DNA of 64,000 bases from Isoetes taiwanensis (GCA_021234155.1 JAJEKV010000016.1:806001-870000), one strand, 5' to 3'; numbered from the stretch's first letter, positions 45,823 to 58,067 are shown. Program-made: numbers and translations. The notes: a model not told the origin generated them from the letters alone.

Positions 45823-46388
45823 ACTTAACGGTGTGGAAAACGAATGACGTAAGGCTGAGCAAGAGAGAGATAGTGGAGGAAAAGGTTGGAGGGAAAATGA
45901 GGTGTCAGGGATATTTAAAAAGGAGGGTCCCTGGGAATATTCCCTACCATTAATAGGCCTACTTATTAGCCCCCCTTATTAATTACACCATAGTACCCTT
46001 ATTATTAATATATATTTAATTTCTAATACACATACTTAAATTCGTATTATACCTTTAGAATTTCAAATTTCCTAATGGTTTGAAGTGTTAATTATGGATT
46101 TGCGCCATTTTTCACTCGGGTCTCAGATTGGCATAATTCTTCGACCCATTTTAGGTGAAATTTGATGCAGATGCATAATTTTCACTCCAAATTTACTAGA
46201 AGATAAATTTGACTCATTCATTTCTTCGCCTAACACTTAACCTAATTTCGGACCCACTACCTAGGAGAAAATTTTTTTCCCTATTCTCGAGGTTCGATGG
46301 TGGAAATTTTTATTTCACACCCCTATAGGCCTGTTAGACTACTTTCATGGTTATGGTCAGTGCAAGTTCCTGATCAACCAAGAACATC
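45823..46388 (-). other. Leader between primer-binding site and H3-like ORF
   Basis: AT-rich, no ORF. It corresponds to the untranslated leader of an LTR retrotransposon. Confidence 0.6.
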
Positions 46389-46400
46389 GCTCTGATACCA
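46389..46400 (-). promoter_or_regulatory. Primer-binding site for initiator tRNA-Met
   Basis: On the minus strand TGGTATCAGAGC follows the LTR end (CGTCACA) after a single A. These 12 bases are complementary to the 3' end of plant initiator tRNA-Met, the commonest primer of plant LTR retrotransposons. The site fixes 46402-48055 as the 5' LTR and gives the element's direction. Confidence 0.92.
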
Positions 46401-46401
46401 T

Positions 46402-48055
46402 TGTGACGCTCCCTGCTAAACATACGGCTTCGGCCAGGTACACTTTCGGCAGAAATCCCCGTCCGGCTCGACAACCGCACAGGCCCTCCGTCTACCCCGC
46501 ACTCTAAGGTAACCCTAGTGCGGGGAGGGGACACGAAGGTGTCTTGCGCGCCCTTCCCCTATGGGCTCCTATATCAGCGGAAGCGATAAACATGTCAGAA
46601 CTAGCATCAAACATATACAAATACTACCTCGAAAGGTAGTCCATCACACATATACCAATGCAAAGATGATAATCATAAACCGCAAAACATGATAGCTCCT
46701 ACCCAGGCTCAGACCCGTAAGGAGGATGACTGACCGGCTGGGCCTCAAGATAGAGCGAGGACCGAGTCATGGCAATGGGCAGGGCTGGCATAAGACAATG
46801 GCTAGGGTTGACCACTCCATCCCCCCCCCCGTGCATACTTTGCGGATGGGCTAAATCAGGCTCTGGGCGTGACTCTAGCCTTCCCGGATACGCAATCCCA
46901 TGGCATCACCCATCGGGACTACTCCGGGTTGCATCTCCCCGGTCCGGGATGAGGCGGGGAGGGTTGCATCTCCCCTTCCCTGGGGTCTAGAGGTTCCGTG
47001 GTATGCTAGAGAATCGCGGACGACACACGATTCGCACCGACTTAACTCCCCAAAACGAGAGCCAAGCCAACACTTGCAGCTCGAGAGGAGGTGGCGACAC
47101 CATTGCCCCAGGAGGTGTCGGACCCATGCTCGGCCCACACGAAGTGACCGACCATAAGTCTAGCCCACTATGGGATCCCCCGAAGCCCCCACTCGGCAGG
47201 GATCCTCCCTCCACATTCCCTCTAGCCCCGTTATGTGGTGCTGAGTCACATCATAGCCTCGATAGCCTGGTGGGCTCCTATGCACAGGCCGCATCTAATA
47301 GGAACTAAGGGATCTAAACTAGGAGCATACTATATATGGCTCTAGGTCTCTACCCCCCTTCCCAATACAAGAGGAGCAAACATGATCAACCATCATCACA
47401 TAATCATCATATCATGAGAATAATCATAAGAACATCTTAACCTAATCATCTTTATCTAACTTACAGTTAGAGTTCCTTGATTAGGGTTCAAGATGATGAA
47501 TGAGGGTTCTAGGATGGCTCTACCCTAGATACAAGATACTAACTCATCTGGAATGCTAATTCCAGATGAACTACTATATGACTACTACTCTACATACCTG
47601 CTCCAAAAGCACTCCCTCCCAATCTTGGCGTCTCCATGGTCTTCGAAGTGTTCGAGGTAGCTCCCACTCCTGCTGATGCGCTCACGCTCTGGGGGCTGCC
47701 ATGCTATGCTGTGCCACAGCAGACGGTTCTCGAAACGGAGTTTCGAGCGCGAAGAAGGTTCCCAGACTGTTGGAGCCAGAAAAGAGGCCTAGGGTTAGGG
47801 TTTAGGCCTTTATAGGTTAGGGGTCACATGTTATGCCACGTGGCTCCAATAGGGTAAGTCCGTGTGGCGGGTGCCCAATGGGTTAAGGCCACGTGGAAAA
47901 TGGTCTTAACCTAAGGTTGGCTAAGTTATATGAATAACTTAGTCACGCCCCCTAGTGCCACAATCTATGGTATACAAGGCTATGAAGATAGACTTGTATA
48001 GTGACGGGTCCAGGAATATACGTATTTATAGCGTATATTCCCCTGGAACGTCACA
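46402..48055 (-). repeat. 5' LTR of the H3-bearing element (1654 bp)
   Basis: Minus-strand ends are TGTGACGTTCCAGGGG and GGGAGCGTCACA, the same as in the 3' LTR at 10483-12122. The first 150 bp match that LTR at roughly four of five positions by eye, including 'ctataaatacgtatattcct'. It contains the CCTAGGGTTAGGGTTTAGG telomere-like stretch near 47795. The insertion cuts the ORF at 48056-48390. Confidence 0.92.
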
Positions 48056-48390
48056 TTTAACCATTCATCCAATTCCTGAACTGTATGCATAGTTTTGTTG
48101 AGTAGTGTGAGCAGAATTGTCTCTTTCTGCCTCTGCTCCCTGTCATACAGGTTTTGAAAGACTGGTTTCATCGTGTTGTGCTCCCATACAGCACCGTCCT
48201 TCAATATTTTGTTGATTGCCTTAGCTCTAACCATCGTCATCTTCAAAGCCACCAACTGATCTGCTATCTCGCACCTGCTTAACTGCCCATTCGCGTCATA
48301 AATCCGGCCCGCACGTTGTGCTATCAGCTTATTCAGTTGAACTGTAAATAAAAATGCAATGGAGTTACTATCTATAGATTGATCGGCCAT
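48056..48390 (-). pseudogene. Unknown ORF interrupted by the LTR
   Basis: The frame starts MADQSIDSNSIAFLFTVQLN at 48390 and contains GRIYDANGQLSRCEIADQLV and NLYDREQRQKETILL, ending in VQELDEWLNV exactly at the LTR border. It is helical and charged and clearly protein-like. I do not recognise the family. It may be another transposon's accessory ORF. The remainder was displaced by the retrotransposon and is not seen. Confidence 0.45.
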
Positions 48391-48521
48391 GGACCTTGAC
48401 TGTCGGGACCATGTATATTATAATTAAGCATTCCCTCATGCTCCTTCAGAACCAAATCAAAGAAATTATACAGTCCTTTAAAAGATCCCACTGCTTATCA
48501 TACTCTAGCCCTCTTTCCATT

Positions 48522-50116
48522 TTATGATGGTCCGTGGTGTTGGAAGGCTACCCTGTTTTGATGGATCCAGATGCACCATAAAGCAATAGTTCTGGCTGTT
48601 GCCACAAAACTATCTCCTTCTTCTAGGAAATTCAAAAAATCTCCTTCATTGGAACCTGTTGAAATATTAGTGAGCTTCCTGATCCAATTCCAGAAAGGGG
48701 CAAGCCAGGGGCATTGGAAAATGTGTAATGGAGTTTCACTACTACCACACCCTAAGCTGCATGATTCATCAATGATATCTTGAAATTTTGCTGCTCTGGT
48801 ATTACAAGAAAGACTCTGGTTCAAGATTAGCCATCTAAAAATAACCATCTTTCTTGGACAATAAAGCTTCCATCCGATTTTAGCTAATTTAATAGCCTTT
48901 TTTTCCTGGCAATTCCATTTAGTGGCCATCTTTAATCTTGGCTTTTCTAGCAAAAAGGGGTAGACCCTAGAAACTTTATACCCTGGTTTGTTTTGAATTG
49001 TCCATACTGATTCTGCATCTTTCAAATTTTCAGCATTCAACACTTTTGCCATTATGAAATTTTTTTTATCTGTTCCTGTTCCCCCAACAATAGTCTTTAA
49101 TTCTTCCCATGTTATCCATCTCTGTCCCCTTTGCAAATCAAATAGTGTTCTCAAACCTGCTCTGTTCCATGCCTTATACCTCTGTGGATGTTTGAGAGCC
49201 AAACACCCCTCCTCTTGAGAACCATGCCCATATGCCAGAAGAAGTGACAATTACCATTTTCCAAGTTATCTTCCTTTTCTCTGAAAAGAAGTGAAACTTC
49301 ATTCCACACCTCCAGAATTCTCCTCACTAAAGGAGAGGTGTGGCTGCCTATATTGAACTGAATACAAGCTGATTCAGGAAGTTGATGTTCCATACTCAAC
49401 CTTCCCACTGGTTTTGATTGTGAGATCCAATATCTTAACAGTTTCATTGCTGGAGATTTGGAGCCATGAATGGCTCTCCATACTAGCTTTGCAGCTAAAG
49501 CCTGGGCCTGTTTAAACATGTCCTTACATCCCAATCCTCCTTCTTTCTTTGGTCTCACTAAATTATGCCATGCCACCTTCTGATCCTTATTCCAAATAAA
49601 ACTCCTGATAGCAGTTTCTAACTGTTTGTAGGAAGCTTTGTCTGCTATTATGACAGATGAGAAATAAATATGTGTGCTGGTGATCACATTGTTTGCAATT
49701 TCAATTCTACCTGCCATAGAAAGGGATGTAGGATATTGAGACAGTTTTTTTTTTATCCTGTTCACAATTGATGACCACAGGCCATGGATATTCATGTTCA
49801 AGGCTAAGGGCAAGCCTAGAAGTTTTGTAGCTGAAAAAAAATAATTCTTTATCCCCTTCAAATCTTCAATAATTTCCTGCTTTTCAGTTTCAATCCTATG
49901 GATCCCATTGTTGGCAATTCTGTTTTTGGCAGCTCTAAAGAAAAAGGAATTGTTGCTTTTATCCATGCAATTTGTATAAATGAATTTACTCCTCACTACC
50001 ATTGACTTTGCCCCCTGTTCTTCTATATGCTTGACCTTAATTTCCAGCTCATTTTCCTGCTGTTGTAATGCCACATTTGCTTTATCCACAAATAGCTTTT
50101 CTCTCACTTCTTTCAT
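48522..50116 (-). pseudogene. LINE linker fused to thumb and zinc domain, no RT core
   Basis: Frame 49151-50116 starts with the linker (SKFIYTNCMDKSNNSFFFRA) and, after GIKNYF, passes straight to LGLPLALNMNIHG.., LSMAGRIEIANNVITSTHIY and NKDQKVAWHNLVRPKKEGGL, which normally lie after the RT palm. All RT catalytic blocks are missing. Frame 48522-49250 carries the C-terminal zinc domain (CPRKMVIFRWLILNQ, then CGSSETPLHIFQCPWLAPFW). The two frames overlap by about 100 bp, indicating a frameshift between them. Confidence 0.85.
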
Positions 50117-50299
50117 AGCTCTGTAAATCTTATTTTTTTCCTCTTTCCTTCCCTTTGTCTATTTCTTGCCCCATTCCTTAATCCAAGCTTTAATTTTTTT
50201 ATATTTAGTGCTGAAATTCTCCATGCAGCCACTGTTTCCCAATCTGGGGAGATTTAGAAAAAATATCTTGAAATCTTCCACAAATCTTGAATTAGATAA

Positions 50300-51383
50300 T
50301 GGGGCTCGCATGAAAACAACAAAAACCTCCCGATAGATAGGCTTCTCATTTATCTCAGCAGATTTTCTACAATGGTGGATAGTGGGTAGCCGCGCACATG
50401 TGAACTACCCAAGAAGAAAAAAAGGGAATGTCCAATTATATAACTTGGACCCCATGAAATACAATGCTAAAAAATGTTTGGCTTGTGTACCTGCCGAAAG
50501 CTTATCACCGGGATTAAAAACCCGCCCTTTCGGGTTTTCGAGGAAAAACCCTAGTGATAAGCCTTCGGCAAGGGGCTTGGACAAACGTAAGGCTGAGAAT
50601 TCGCTCCCAAAACCCACGAATAGAGAAGTCGAAGCTGCTGCCGCTCGCCAACCTGTACCTGCACATCACCAACACTAGAAAAAATGTGACAAAACAAACC
50701 TCCCACAGTGGAGAGGCTGATCACGCGTGCCACGCGACAATAAAACAAAAAACTCTTCAAATAGAGGGGCTGGTCACGCGTGCCAGGCGACAAATACATG
50801 AAACAAAGAAGGGGGGAGGGTGGGTTTCAAAGAAAAGAGAATAAGGTACTGCTGAGAGAGAAGAGGAAGCGCCGATGAGACGTTGATGAAGAACCTCGCC
50901 TAATATAGCGATCTCCCAACCAGAGAAGGCATGCACTGCATGCATGCATGCAAGACATGCATGCTCGCCCCATTCTAGAATTGCGATCCGAGGGCTCGGA
51001 TCGATGGGATTCTATAATGGGGCTCCCATGAAAACAACAGAAACCTCCCGAATAGAAAAGGACTTCCTTATCAAAAATGGGATCGAGGACGAAGGTCAAA
51101 GGATTATGGCTAAAGAAGAGGCAAGGCCGAGAAAGGACATGCCACAGCATGATGCCAAATTGGTCAATCCAAGCAGGGAGAAGCCCCTCCCCTGCATGGT
51201 TTCAATGAAAAGACAATAAGGTACTGCTGAGAGAGAAGAGGAAGCGCCGATGAGACGTTGATGAAGAACCTCGCCTAATATAGCAATCTCCCAACCAGAG
51301 AAGGCATGCACCGCATGCATGCATGCAAGACATGCATGCTCGCCCCATTCTAGAATTGCGATCCGAGGGCTCGGATCGATGGG
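50300..51383. mobile_element. Two tandem elements with 9-bp target duplications
   Basis: ATTAGATAA flanks the block at 50291-50299 and 51384-51392; joining the flanks restores the LINE endonuclease frame. Inside are two units. Each begins TGGGGCTC(G/C)CATGAAAACA and ends with about 170 bp of nearly identical sequence from AAGGTACTGCTGAGAGAGAA to GGATCGATGGG. Unit 1 is 50300-51008 and unit 2 is 51018-51383. They are separated by ATTCTATAA, a near copy of the target word. The units differ internally. A 9-bp duplication suggests a Mutator-type mechanism, but terminal inverted repeats are not evident. Confidence 0.8.
50493..50569. repeat. Long hairpin inside unit 1
   Basis: GCCGAAAGCTTATCAC at 50493-50508 pairs with GTGATAAGCCTTCGGC at 50554-50569 (one mismatch). 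Within the loop AAAACCCG and CGGGTTTT form a second stem. No gene explains it. Confidence 0.75.
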
Positions 51384-52275
51384 ATTAGATAAATAAGAAG
51401 TGTTGAATATAAAAGGGGTGGCCATGCCTTTAGGGGTTACATCAGCTTCCTTAGACTGTAGAATCTGTGGATAGTGGTCTGATATTGAGTTCCCAAAATC
51501 TGAAGTAACTGTTGCTCCATCCCATGGATTCATCCCTGGATTGGTTATATAGTACCTGTCCAAGAGGCAGAAAATTCTGTCTTCATTTTTCCTTTTATTG
51601 CTCCATGAAAATATGTTTGAAGAGGAGGGAGCCTGATAAACAAAAGGGGTCATCAAAAGTTCCCATTCTTCTTTTTCTTTTCTTGTCATATTGATTTTCT
51701 TTCCTACTTTTTGATCCCAAGATGGAGTATTGTTGAAATCTCCACTTAATATCCAATTGTCAGCTCTTTGATTCTGGAACCAGGTCCTCATCTCCCTCCA
51801 TTGATTTCATCCTCATCTCCCTCCATTGATTTTCTCTTTCCCCCGGGTTTGTAGAAGCATATACATTTATGATTCCCAAAGAACCATATTTTGTGTCCAA
51901 GGTAACACTCGACCACCTTCCTGTTGGGTGAACAAAGGATGAGATTTGTGTCATTCCTCTCCAAGCAGTGATGATGCCTCCCTTTGTACCATTTGCTTCT
52001 GCCCAAATGGAGCTATACTAGGAATCAACCCATCTCCCAAAGTTTGAGGCTTCAAAGTTGGGGAGCTTGTGTTCTTACAGCATTAAGATATCAGCTTTCA
52101 TATCTCTTATTGCAATTATAGTCCTTTTTCTTTTAAGAGGACCTTTGATCCCCCTAAGATTCCATGTGACAACCTTCATTCTGCCTATTTCTTGTGTTAC
52201 CTGCCGGCCCATCCTTTAACATACTCCATATATGCGCACATAATTACATGAAGTCATAAAGGGAAACAAGTATTT

Positions 52276-52587
52276 TTGCCAAGAATAAACTTGACACCAT
52301 CAGATATGCAAATACCATACACAAGGCGTCAATTCCCTGCTAGAGTTGCATTTTCCATGACAATTTCAAAGTCGCAAGGGCAATCGTTAGATCGCGTTAG
52401 AATCTACTTACGCATGCTAGTCTTTTCACATGGGCAACTATATGGCGCACTATCTAGGTGCACATCCGAGAGCGGCATTAGAATGTGTGTAGAAAACACA
52501 AGTAAGCAAGGGAAATTGACTGGAAATGAAGAGACCTACACCCTAAACACCGTCTATAACGAGGTGCTTCAAGATGAGATTGCATAG
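52276..52587 (+). pseudogene. C-terminal end of a Helitron/PIF1-type helicase
   Basis: The frame reads [20 protein letters not shown], then [20 protein letters not shown] and [15 protein letters not shown]. This is the final helicase motif region of PIF1-like proteins encoded by Helitrons. '[10 protein letters not shown]' and 'GQLYGALSR' are diagnostic. The ATPase motifs and Rep domain are absent upstream, where the LINE ends. It is a remnant of a rolling-circle transposon. Confidence 0.85.
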
Positions 52588-55100
52588 CTTGAAAGAGTAA
52601 GCACTATCTAGCAACTTAACATTGTTTATTTGATTTACTAAACGATTATGAAAATGACACATGTACACATGAACTCCCATCTAGAAGCATCAAGCTATGA
52701 AGATATTGAATGAACCGACGACTCACCGTCAGTAAGCACCTAACCAACAACCAAATATACAACTTATAAATATGCACGAACCATTGAAACTGTCATTTTG
52801 TAGGAACATGTGGTTGTCAAAATACCGACCTGTATGAAATATTCGACAATAATTGTTAGTACTAATCATAGTTGAAAGTATGCAACATGCTATAACAAGG
52901 TTCCAAAAGAAGCTACACTCTCCAGAGAGTTGAAGTAACGATATGCAAAGTTAAAGAATTCCAAAAAGAAGACTTTGCATGTAAAATATATGATGAAATC
53001 CACTATGGTCATGAATGACATACAATTGCTACAAATATTTGTATTCATTCCAAATTTTTTTACTTTATGAAATGATGATTTCATACATATGTTTCTCTTA
53101 GCAAATGAATAAGACTAAATTTTACAGCATATAATGACAAAGATTCCTTGTAGACCAATAATTGCCTTATCGCCCAGTAACGCTGGGCACTTTTTCTAGT
53201 AACATTTTATAATATAAGATTATTGGAGATGCTCAAGTCCCTTGTACTGCCAGAATAAATGAAATGACCACAATCAGATAGAGCACAATAGATTTTGGCC
53301 AAGATGGAAATGTAGAGGAGTAAATGAAGCTATTTCCTACATGAAATTTATATAAAGGTTATTGAAATGGTTGTAGCGAATATAGCTTTTCAAAAATCTA
53401 TTGTTATCAAATTATACAAAATGTCATGGCTTCTGCTAATGTTGTAACAATGTGTATTTGGATCCACTTAATCCTTATTTGTGCATAGAGAATATGGATT
53501 GCAAGCAAACTTTTACAGGATAATCAGCAGAATTGTGAAGAAATAGCCTCTTTGCAATTAAAGTGTTCAGTGGATACGTCTGAATTATTGCACCTAAGCT
53601 GTTGCAGGCAGGATTGAAGGTTCAAATTGATTCAAATACTTAGCAATGCAAACTGGTAAATGTTCCTACAAAGCACTAATGCATTGGCAAGCTAGAATGC
53701 ATCGATAAGCATATATATAAAAAACCTATGTAATGGATATAGGTTCCAACTAAACATTGATTTGTTTCCCTGCAACAAATTTGCATCGAAAATCTAACAT
53801 ACCAACTTTAGCAAATGTGTCAGTTGTGTTTGCACATGTGACTCTCTTTTCACTTTATTCTGGCAAGAATTTTACTTTACTTTATTTATAATCTCCTAGA
53901 ACTATAGGGGATTTCCATGGCAAAAAGACAGGGATGTAGACTTCATTTTCCTTATGGAGATATGTTAGTTAGAGGATAGTAGATCTTCCAGACTATCAGC
54001 ACTACATTGTTCAATGATTGCACATGCAAGCAGAGACATGGCAGAACAACCTACTACTATGACAAAATGTTGGCACCTTCAGTTTCCTGCACATGTAGAG
54101 AGGCGCAAGTGTTATATGTGGATAACAGTGGCTATAAGCTCTTTATGGCCATATGTTACTTCCCATATGCAAACTCAAACTTGTATCATGCACTGAGACG
54201 TAGACAGATTGTATCTATATATCAATCTATATAATGACTTCGGCAGCACAGACAGTTAGGGCATGCGATACCAGTTGCAGCTTTTAACATATGCACATGC
54301 ACAAACTAGCTAAGGAAGTTCAACTCTCTGGACGAGACAATATGTTACAGCTCCAGACAGCACAGATGACTTTTGGCAAGCGTCATCTTTGACTTGCTCA
54401 TTTGTAATGGTCTCACACGATAGCCACCCTCTTCCTTCTGCACTTGTCACAGGAGAATCCGGGAGGAGGAGGAGGGGGGATCAAGCGTCGCAGATTTTAT
54501 GCTTATGGATGAGCAAGATCTACAACTGATCGTGCATCTGCAGGTGGAAACATACAACAGAGATGAGAAGGTGGATTCTGGTCACCAGCCTCTCTTCTTT
54601 TGAGTTAGACCAGCAACCTATTACCAAGCTAACTTCCAAGTGCCTCAACTCCATCTAGATTATGACCAAGCAGAGCCTTATGTTAGAAGACTTTCCACAT
54701 TAGAACAACAGACTGACAAGCTTTCATAGTTTTTCTGAGTGTCGTACAACGATGTTTCAAAAGAGGACGCATAAGAAGGCTTTGGCAAGCTTTCCTTGGA
54801 ACCGGTGATTTGATGCTCAATGCAAGGAGCTAAATGCTAGTTCGGGCAGGTAATTGATCCCACCCTCAAGTTGCAATTGATCAGCAATACAAAGTTTCCT
54901 TAAGGGCAAGAAGGCATAATACATGGCATAGCATCATTGAGAAATTTTATATCCTCGTTCACCGATCACCCCAAAATATTTTTGGTAAGAGTATTGCAGA
55001 AACTTATGCGACCTATTAAAAACATCTCTTCAAAATAGTGGGTGAACTACTTGACGCAGCTTTACAGTCCTAATAGGGTTCGTAATGACGTGCTAACATC
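52588..55100. other. AT-rich non-coding
   Basis: No ORF with protein-like composition, no splice-linked exons and no repeat with clear borders was found. Confidence 0.45.
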
Positions 55101-55129
55101 ATCAAGCCACAGAGGGAGATGCCACTAAA

Positions 55130-57065
55130 GACTTGCAATGTCTGGCAAATGGCAAGACTGCATATTTAGATGGCATGCAGGCAGAACTGTTAATGTGGGC
55201 TAGACCATCGTCATCCTCATTTGCACTAGTTTGTTCAGCAATCGCTCACAATGGACCATTAACAGAGTGGTTCCAACACATAAGGCATACAATCCTTATT
55301 GTCGTGCCAACTACCACATAATCATGCTCGCCCATTATTGGCAAAATTGATGGCCAAAGCAATTGCGGCATAGGCAAAGGAAACATAGGTGTTCGTACTT
55401 GCAAAAGCAGCGTTAGGCTTAAATACTTTATCGTTGACTATATTTTCACATTGCATGCCTTGGTAAAGGACATCTTATATTGCTGCTTTGTGGACTTTGT
55501 GAAAGATTTTGGCATGGTCCTTAGGGAGAAGTTGTGGAAAAGATTACTACGATTGGAGTCCCCAGAGAGTTGCACAATGTAGCATATAGGCTCTATGAGA
55601 CTTGTTTAGCTCAAATTCCACCATCAAGGTGAGTTATCAACAGTAGTATTGGAGTTAGCTAAGGGTGCCCATTCTCTCTCATGATGTTTGGATTGCACAT
55701 GGAGGCTGAGAAGCCAAGCTTGCTAACTATATCATCCGACAGCTAATATATGTGAATGACATGGACCTCTTAGCTTACATCGCGGCGAATATGCAGCACC
55801 ATCTAGATGCACTAAATACTTTCTGCTAGCCACTGGAGTGCATGTTAATTTGGCAAAATTCAAGTTGCTCTTGGTGTCATCTTTGAGGTAACAAAGGCAG
55901 CCTTGCTTCACTTACCAAGATCAAGATGTGGAAATAGTGCAAACGTACAATTACTTGGAAGTGAATTTCACTACTATCACGTATTGGGATGCTTGTATTA
56001 GGCAATGAGTGACGGCTAATTGAGAGGCTTTCTATAAAATGCAAAAAACTATCACAAAACAGAGCTTTACAACTAGTCACATCAGTCGCACTTGTTCACG
56101 GTGTTGGTGGAGCTAGTACTTCTATGGAATGAAAGTATGGAATGATATCACTTTCCACTTGCAAAAACTTGGAATATATATAAAAAGCCTTCCTGACGCA
56201 AGCATTTGGGGTGAAGTCCACAGTCCTATATCAAATTCTTCTGCAAGAGACCTACTTCCTACCTCTTCAAAGAACTGCTCTGGGACGTTACATAATATAT
56301 TGTCAAAAGGTGGTAAACATGGAGAACTCACGCCCTCGAAGCCTCGACGTCGAAAAGCCTGCTGTAAGGAAAAACAGGGCATTTTGTGTCTCCAGTTAGA
56401 ATGTGCAGGAACATGGGCGCATACTGGTGCAAACTAATATGGATCACAATCGCCTAAAATAATATCTGGAGACATGCTTCCTAAGTGCTTTGGATAACAA
56501 TGCTTTGGAGCTGGTCAATACATCACATTATTCAAAAACTAGATTAATCCCATGCTTATCAGGGATCCACAGTGGTACGTTAACATATTTATCCATGAAA
56601 TAATGTAGAATGATTGTATCCATTTGCATAGCACCACATTGCATCAAAATTGAGACAAGTACATGGGCTCGAGAAGAGTGAGAAAATAGGGTCTGCCAAT
56701 GCTCCCAACTGGGAGTTGTTGAAGATGAGGACACTCTTCTGAGCTGTCCTCAACATTTGCAACTACCCATGCATGATATGTCGGGTTGGTTATACCTAAC
56801 CAACCACTACATGTGATGATGAACATGCCTTTAGTAGGGGCACTAGCATCCTATATTGCAGGCTCAATTGTACTCCTGATCATTACACTGACATGTACAA
56901 ATGTATAATGATGATTATTGCTAAAGTTTTTCCCTCGAGAACCCTTCGGAGTAGGGGTTTTCTAATCCTGGACAATAATGGTTTGTTTATTTATTTGTTA
57001 GGGTCTTATAGGTCATTTAGTCTCTGTGGATGATAAAAGTTGATTCAATTCAATTCATTTCAATG
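55130..57065 (+). mobile_element. Heavily decayed LINE, RTE/CR1-like
   Basis: Short translated blocks appear in the right order across frames: LANGKTAYLDGMQAELLMWA (55133 on), YVNDMDLLAYIAANMQHHLD (the catalytic Y-x-D-D block, as YVND, near 55745), ATGVHVNLAKFKLLLV (near 55830) and a C-terminal zinc-like VCQCSQLGVVEDEDTLLSCP (near 56690). The 3' end near 57040-57065 is a TTCAA-type microsatellite, as in RTE elements. Sequence related to its RT start recurs at 63.7 kb. Confidence 0.65.
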
Positions 57066-58055
57066 GAAGCGATCTGACTTCTTGAACTTGTTAAGTACAA
57101 TCAACCTTATTGCTCAATTCTCATAAGGAGGTGGTTCTTAAAGGAGATGTAAAACGGGAACATAATCCGTTTTGGGTCGTTAGGTATTAGAAGGCAATAT
57201 ATATGCTAGGAGTGCTCATGACATGAAGTGTACAGGCATGCAATGCATAGAAGCTCTATTGAACTTTAAAGCAGATGGGTTTATTTTACAAAGACCTACA
57301 TGTTTCTTTTGTGTCAGATGAGGAAATTTGAGGTGTGGATGATGCAAAAATAAAATCACGAGTCTGTGGCATTTGCTATTTGAAGGCAATTGGGAATATA
57401 GTATTTTGTCTGATTGGAGTAAACAAGGCGTAGTGGAATATAAGACACCATCTTGGGAGTGTGACAGATCTTATAGTTTAAGCAGATTGTAGGTTTGTCA
57501 ATTCACGCATGCACCACTGCAATTGCTCATGAACCTCTGCATGGAGGCCCTTGCCTTATTCAGCGATGGCTGCCCTCAGCTCCTGCACCTTCCGGTTTCC
57601 TTGGTATGTAAAATTCTTTAACAAAGTTTTCTAAAGCATTTCTTTTATGGCTACTTTGTCTATTCAGTGATTGTTGTCAATATTTACTGGACTATTTTCA
57701 ACTGATTAAATTACTTATAGTATGTAAGCTTTGTCTTTGTTTCTCTAAAATTGCATCTGCAGAAGGTTATCATTCTTATAATGTATGACGCCATGTTATC
57801 GGCATGTGGTTGTACCATGAGGTTAATGACGTAGGGATGTAACAATAGTGACCAGTTAAGAATTCTTAAGTGGTCACTTAATATTTTTTTCAATTAAAAT
57901 GTGTGGCTTAAAAGCTCTTGGTGAGGTATTCCATATACCTTCCTTGAAAAAATTTGGGTACATCCTCGAGCATAACAAGACCATAGACCACGCCATCCCA
58001 TGGTGTCCAAGATTATACCGCCCAACATTATCCAAGTAACATATTTCCCTAGAGT
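57066..58055. other. Non-coding, adjacent LTR element leader
   Basis: Nothing is recognised up to about 57890. The stretch 57890-58055 is probably the leader of the element whose primer-binding site is at 58056-58067. Confidence 0.35.
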
Positions 58056-58067
58056 GTTCTGATACCA
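58056..58067 (-). promoter_or_regulatory. Second tRNA-Met primer-binding site, LTR edge at 58070
   Basis: On the minus strand the LTR-like end GGAGTGTTACA is followed by TT and then TGGTATCAGAAC, one mismatch from the initiator-Met site TGGTATCAGAGC. On the plus strand the LTR would begin TGTAACACTCC at 58070. Its other end was not found with confidence. Confidence 0.55.

Larger units (their letters stand above)
43815..48055 (-). mobile_element. 5' part of an LTR retrotransposon carrying a histone H3-like ORF
   Basis: On the minus strand the order is 5' LTR (48055-46402), a one-base gap, initiator-tRNA-Met primer-binding site (46400-46389), a ~570-bp leader, the histone H3-like ORF (45822-44657), then repeats. 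The LTR is the same family as 10483-12122. No gag, pol or 3' LTR follows: sequence below about 43.8 kb is unrelated. The lower border is therefore approximate and the copy is truncated. Confidence 0.8.
48490..52190 (-). mobile_element. LINE with RT core deleted and a nested insertion
   Basis: On the minus strand the endonuclease begins near 52180 (MKVVTWNLRGIKG) and runs to about 51393. It is interrupted by a 1084-bp insertion (50300-51383). It resumes as endonuclease-RT linker, then jumps directly to the region downstream of RT and ends with the zinc domain near 48520. It is related to the LINE at 32.6-36 kb in the linker and endonuclease. Confidence 0.88.

Noticed and set aside
45491-45847. 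Plus-strand ORFs across the H3-like region
   Set aside because: They are antisense shadows of the Ser/Glu/Arg-rich minus-strand coding sequence.
51370-51383. Helitron 3' terminus
   Set aside because: A hairpin (ATCCGAG..CTCGGAT) lies near the end, but no CTRR follows and the 9-bp target duplication argues against rolling-circle insertion.
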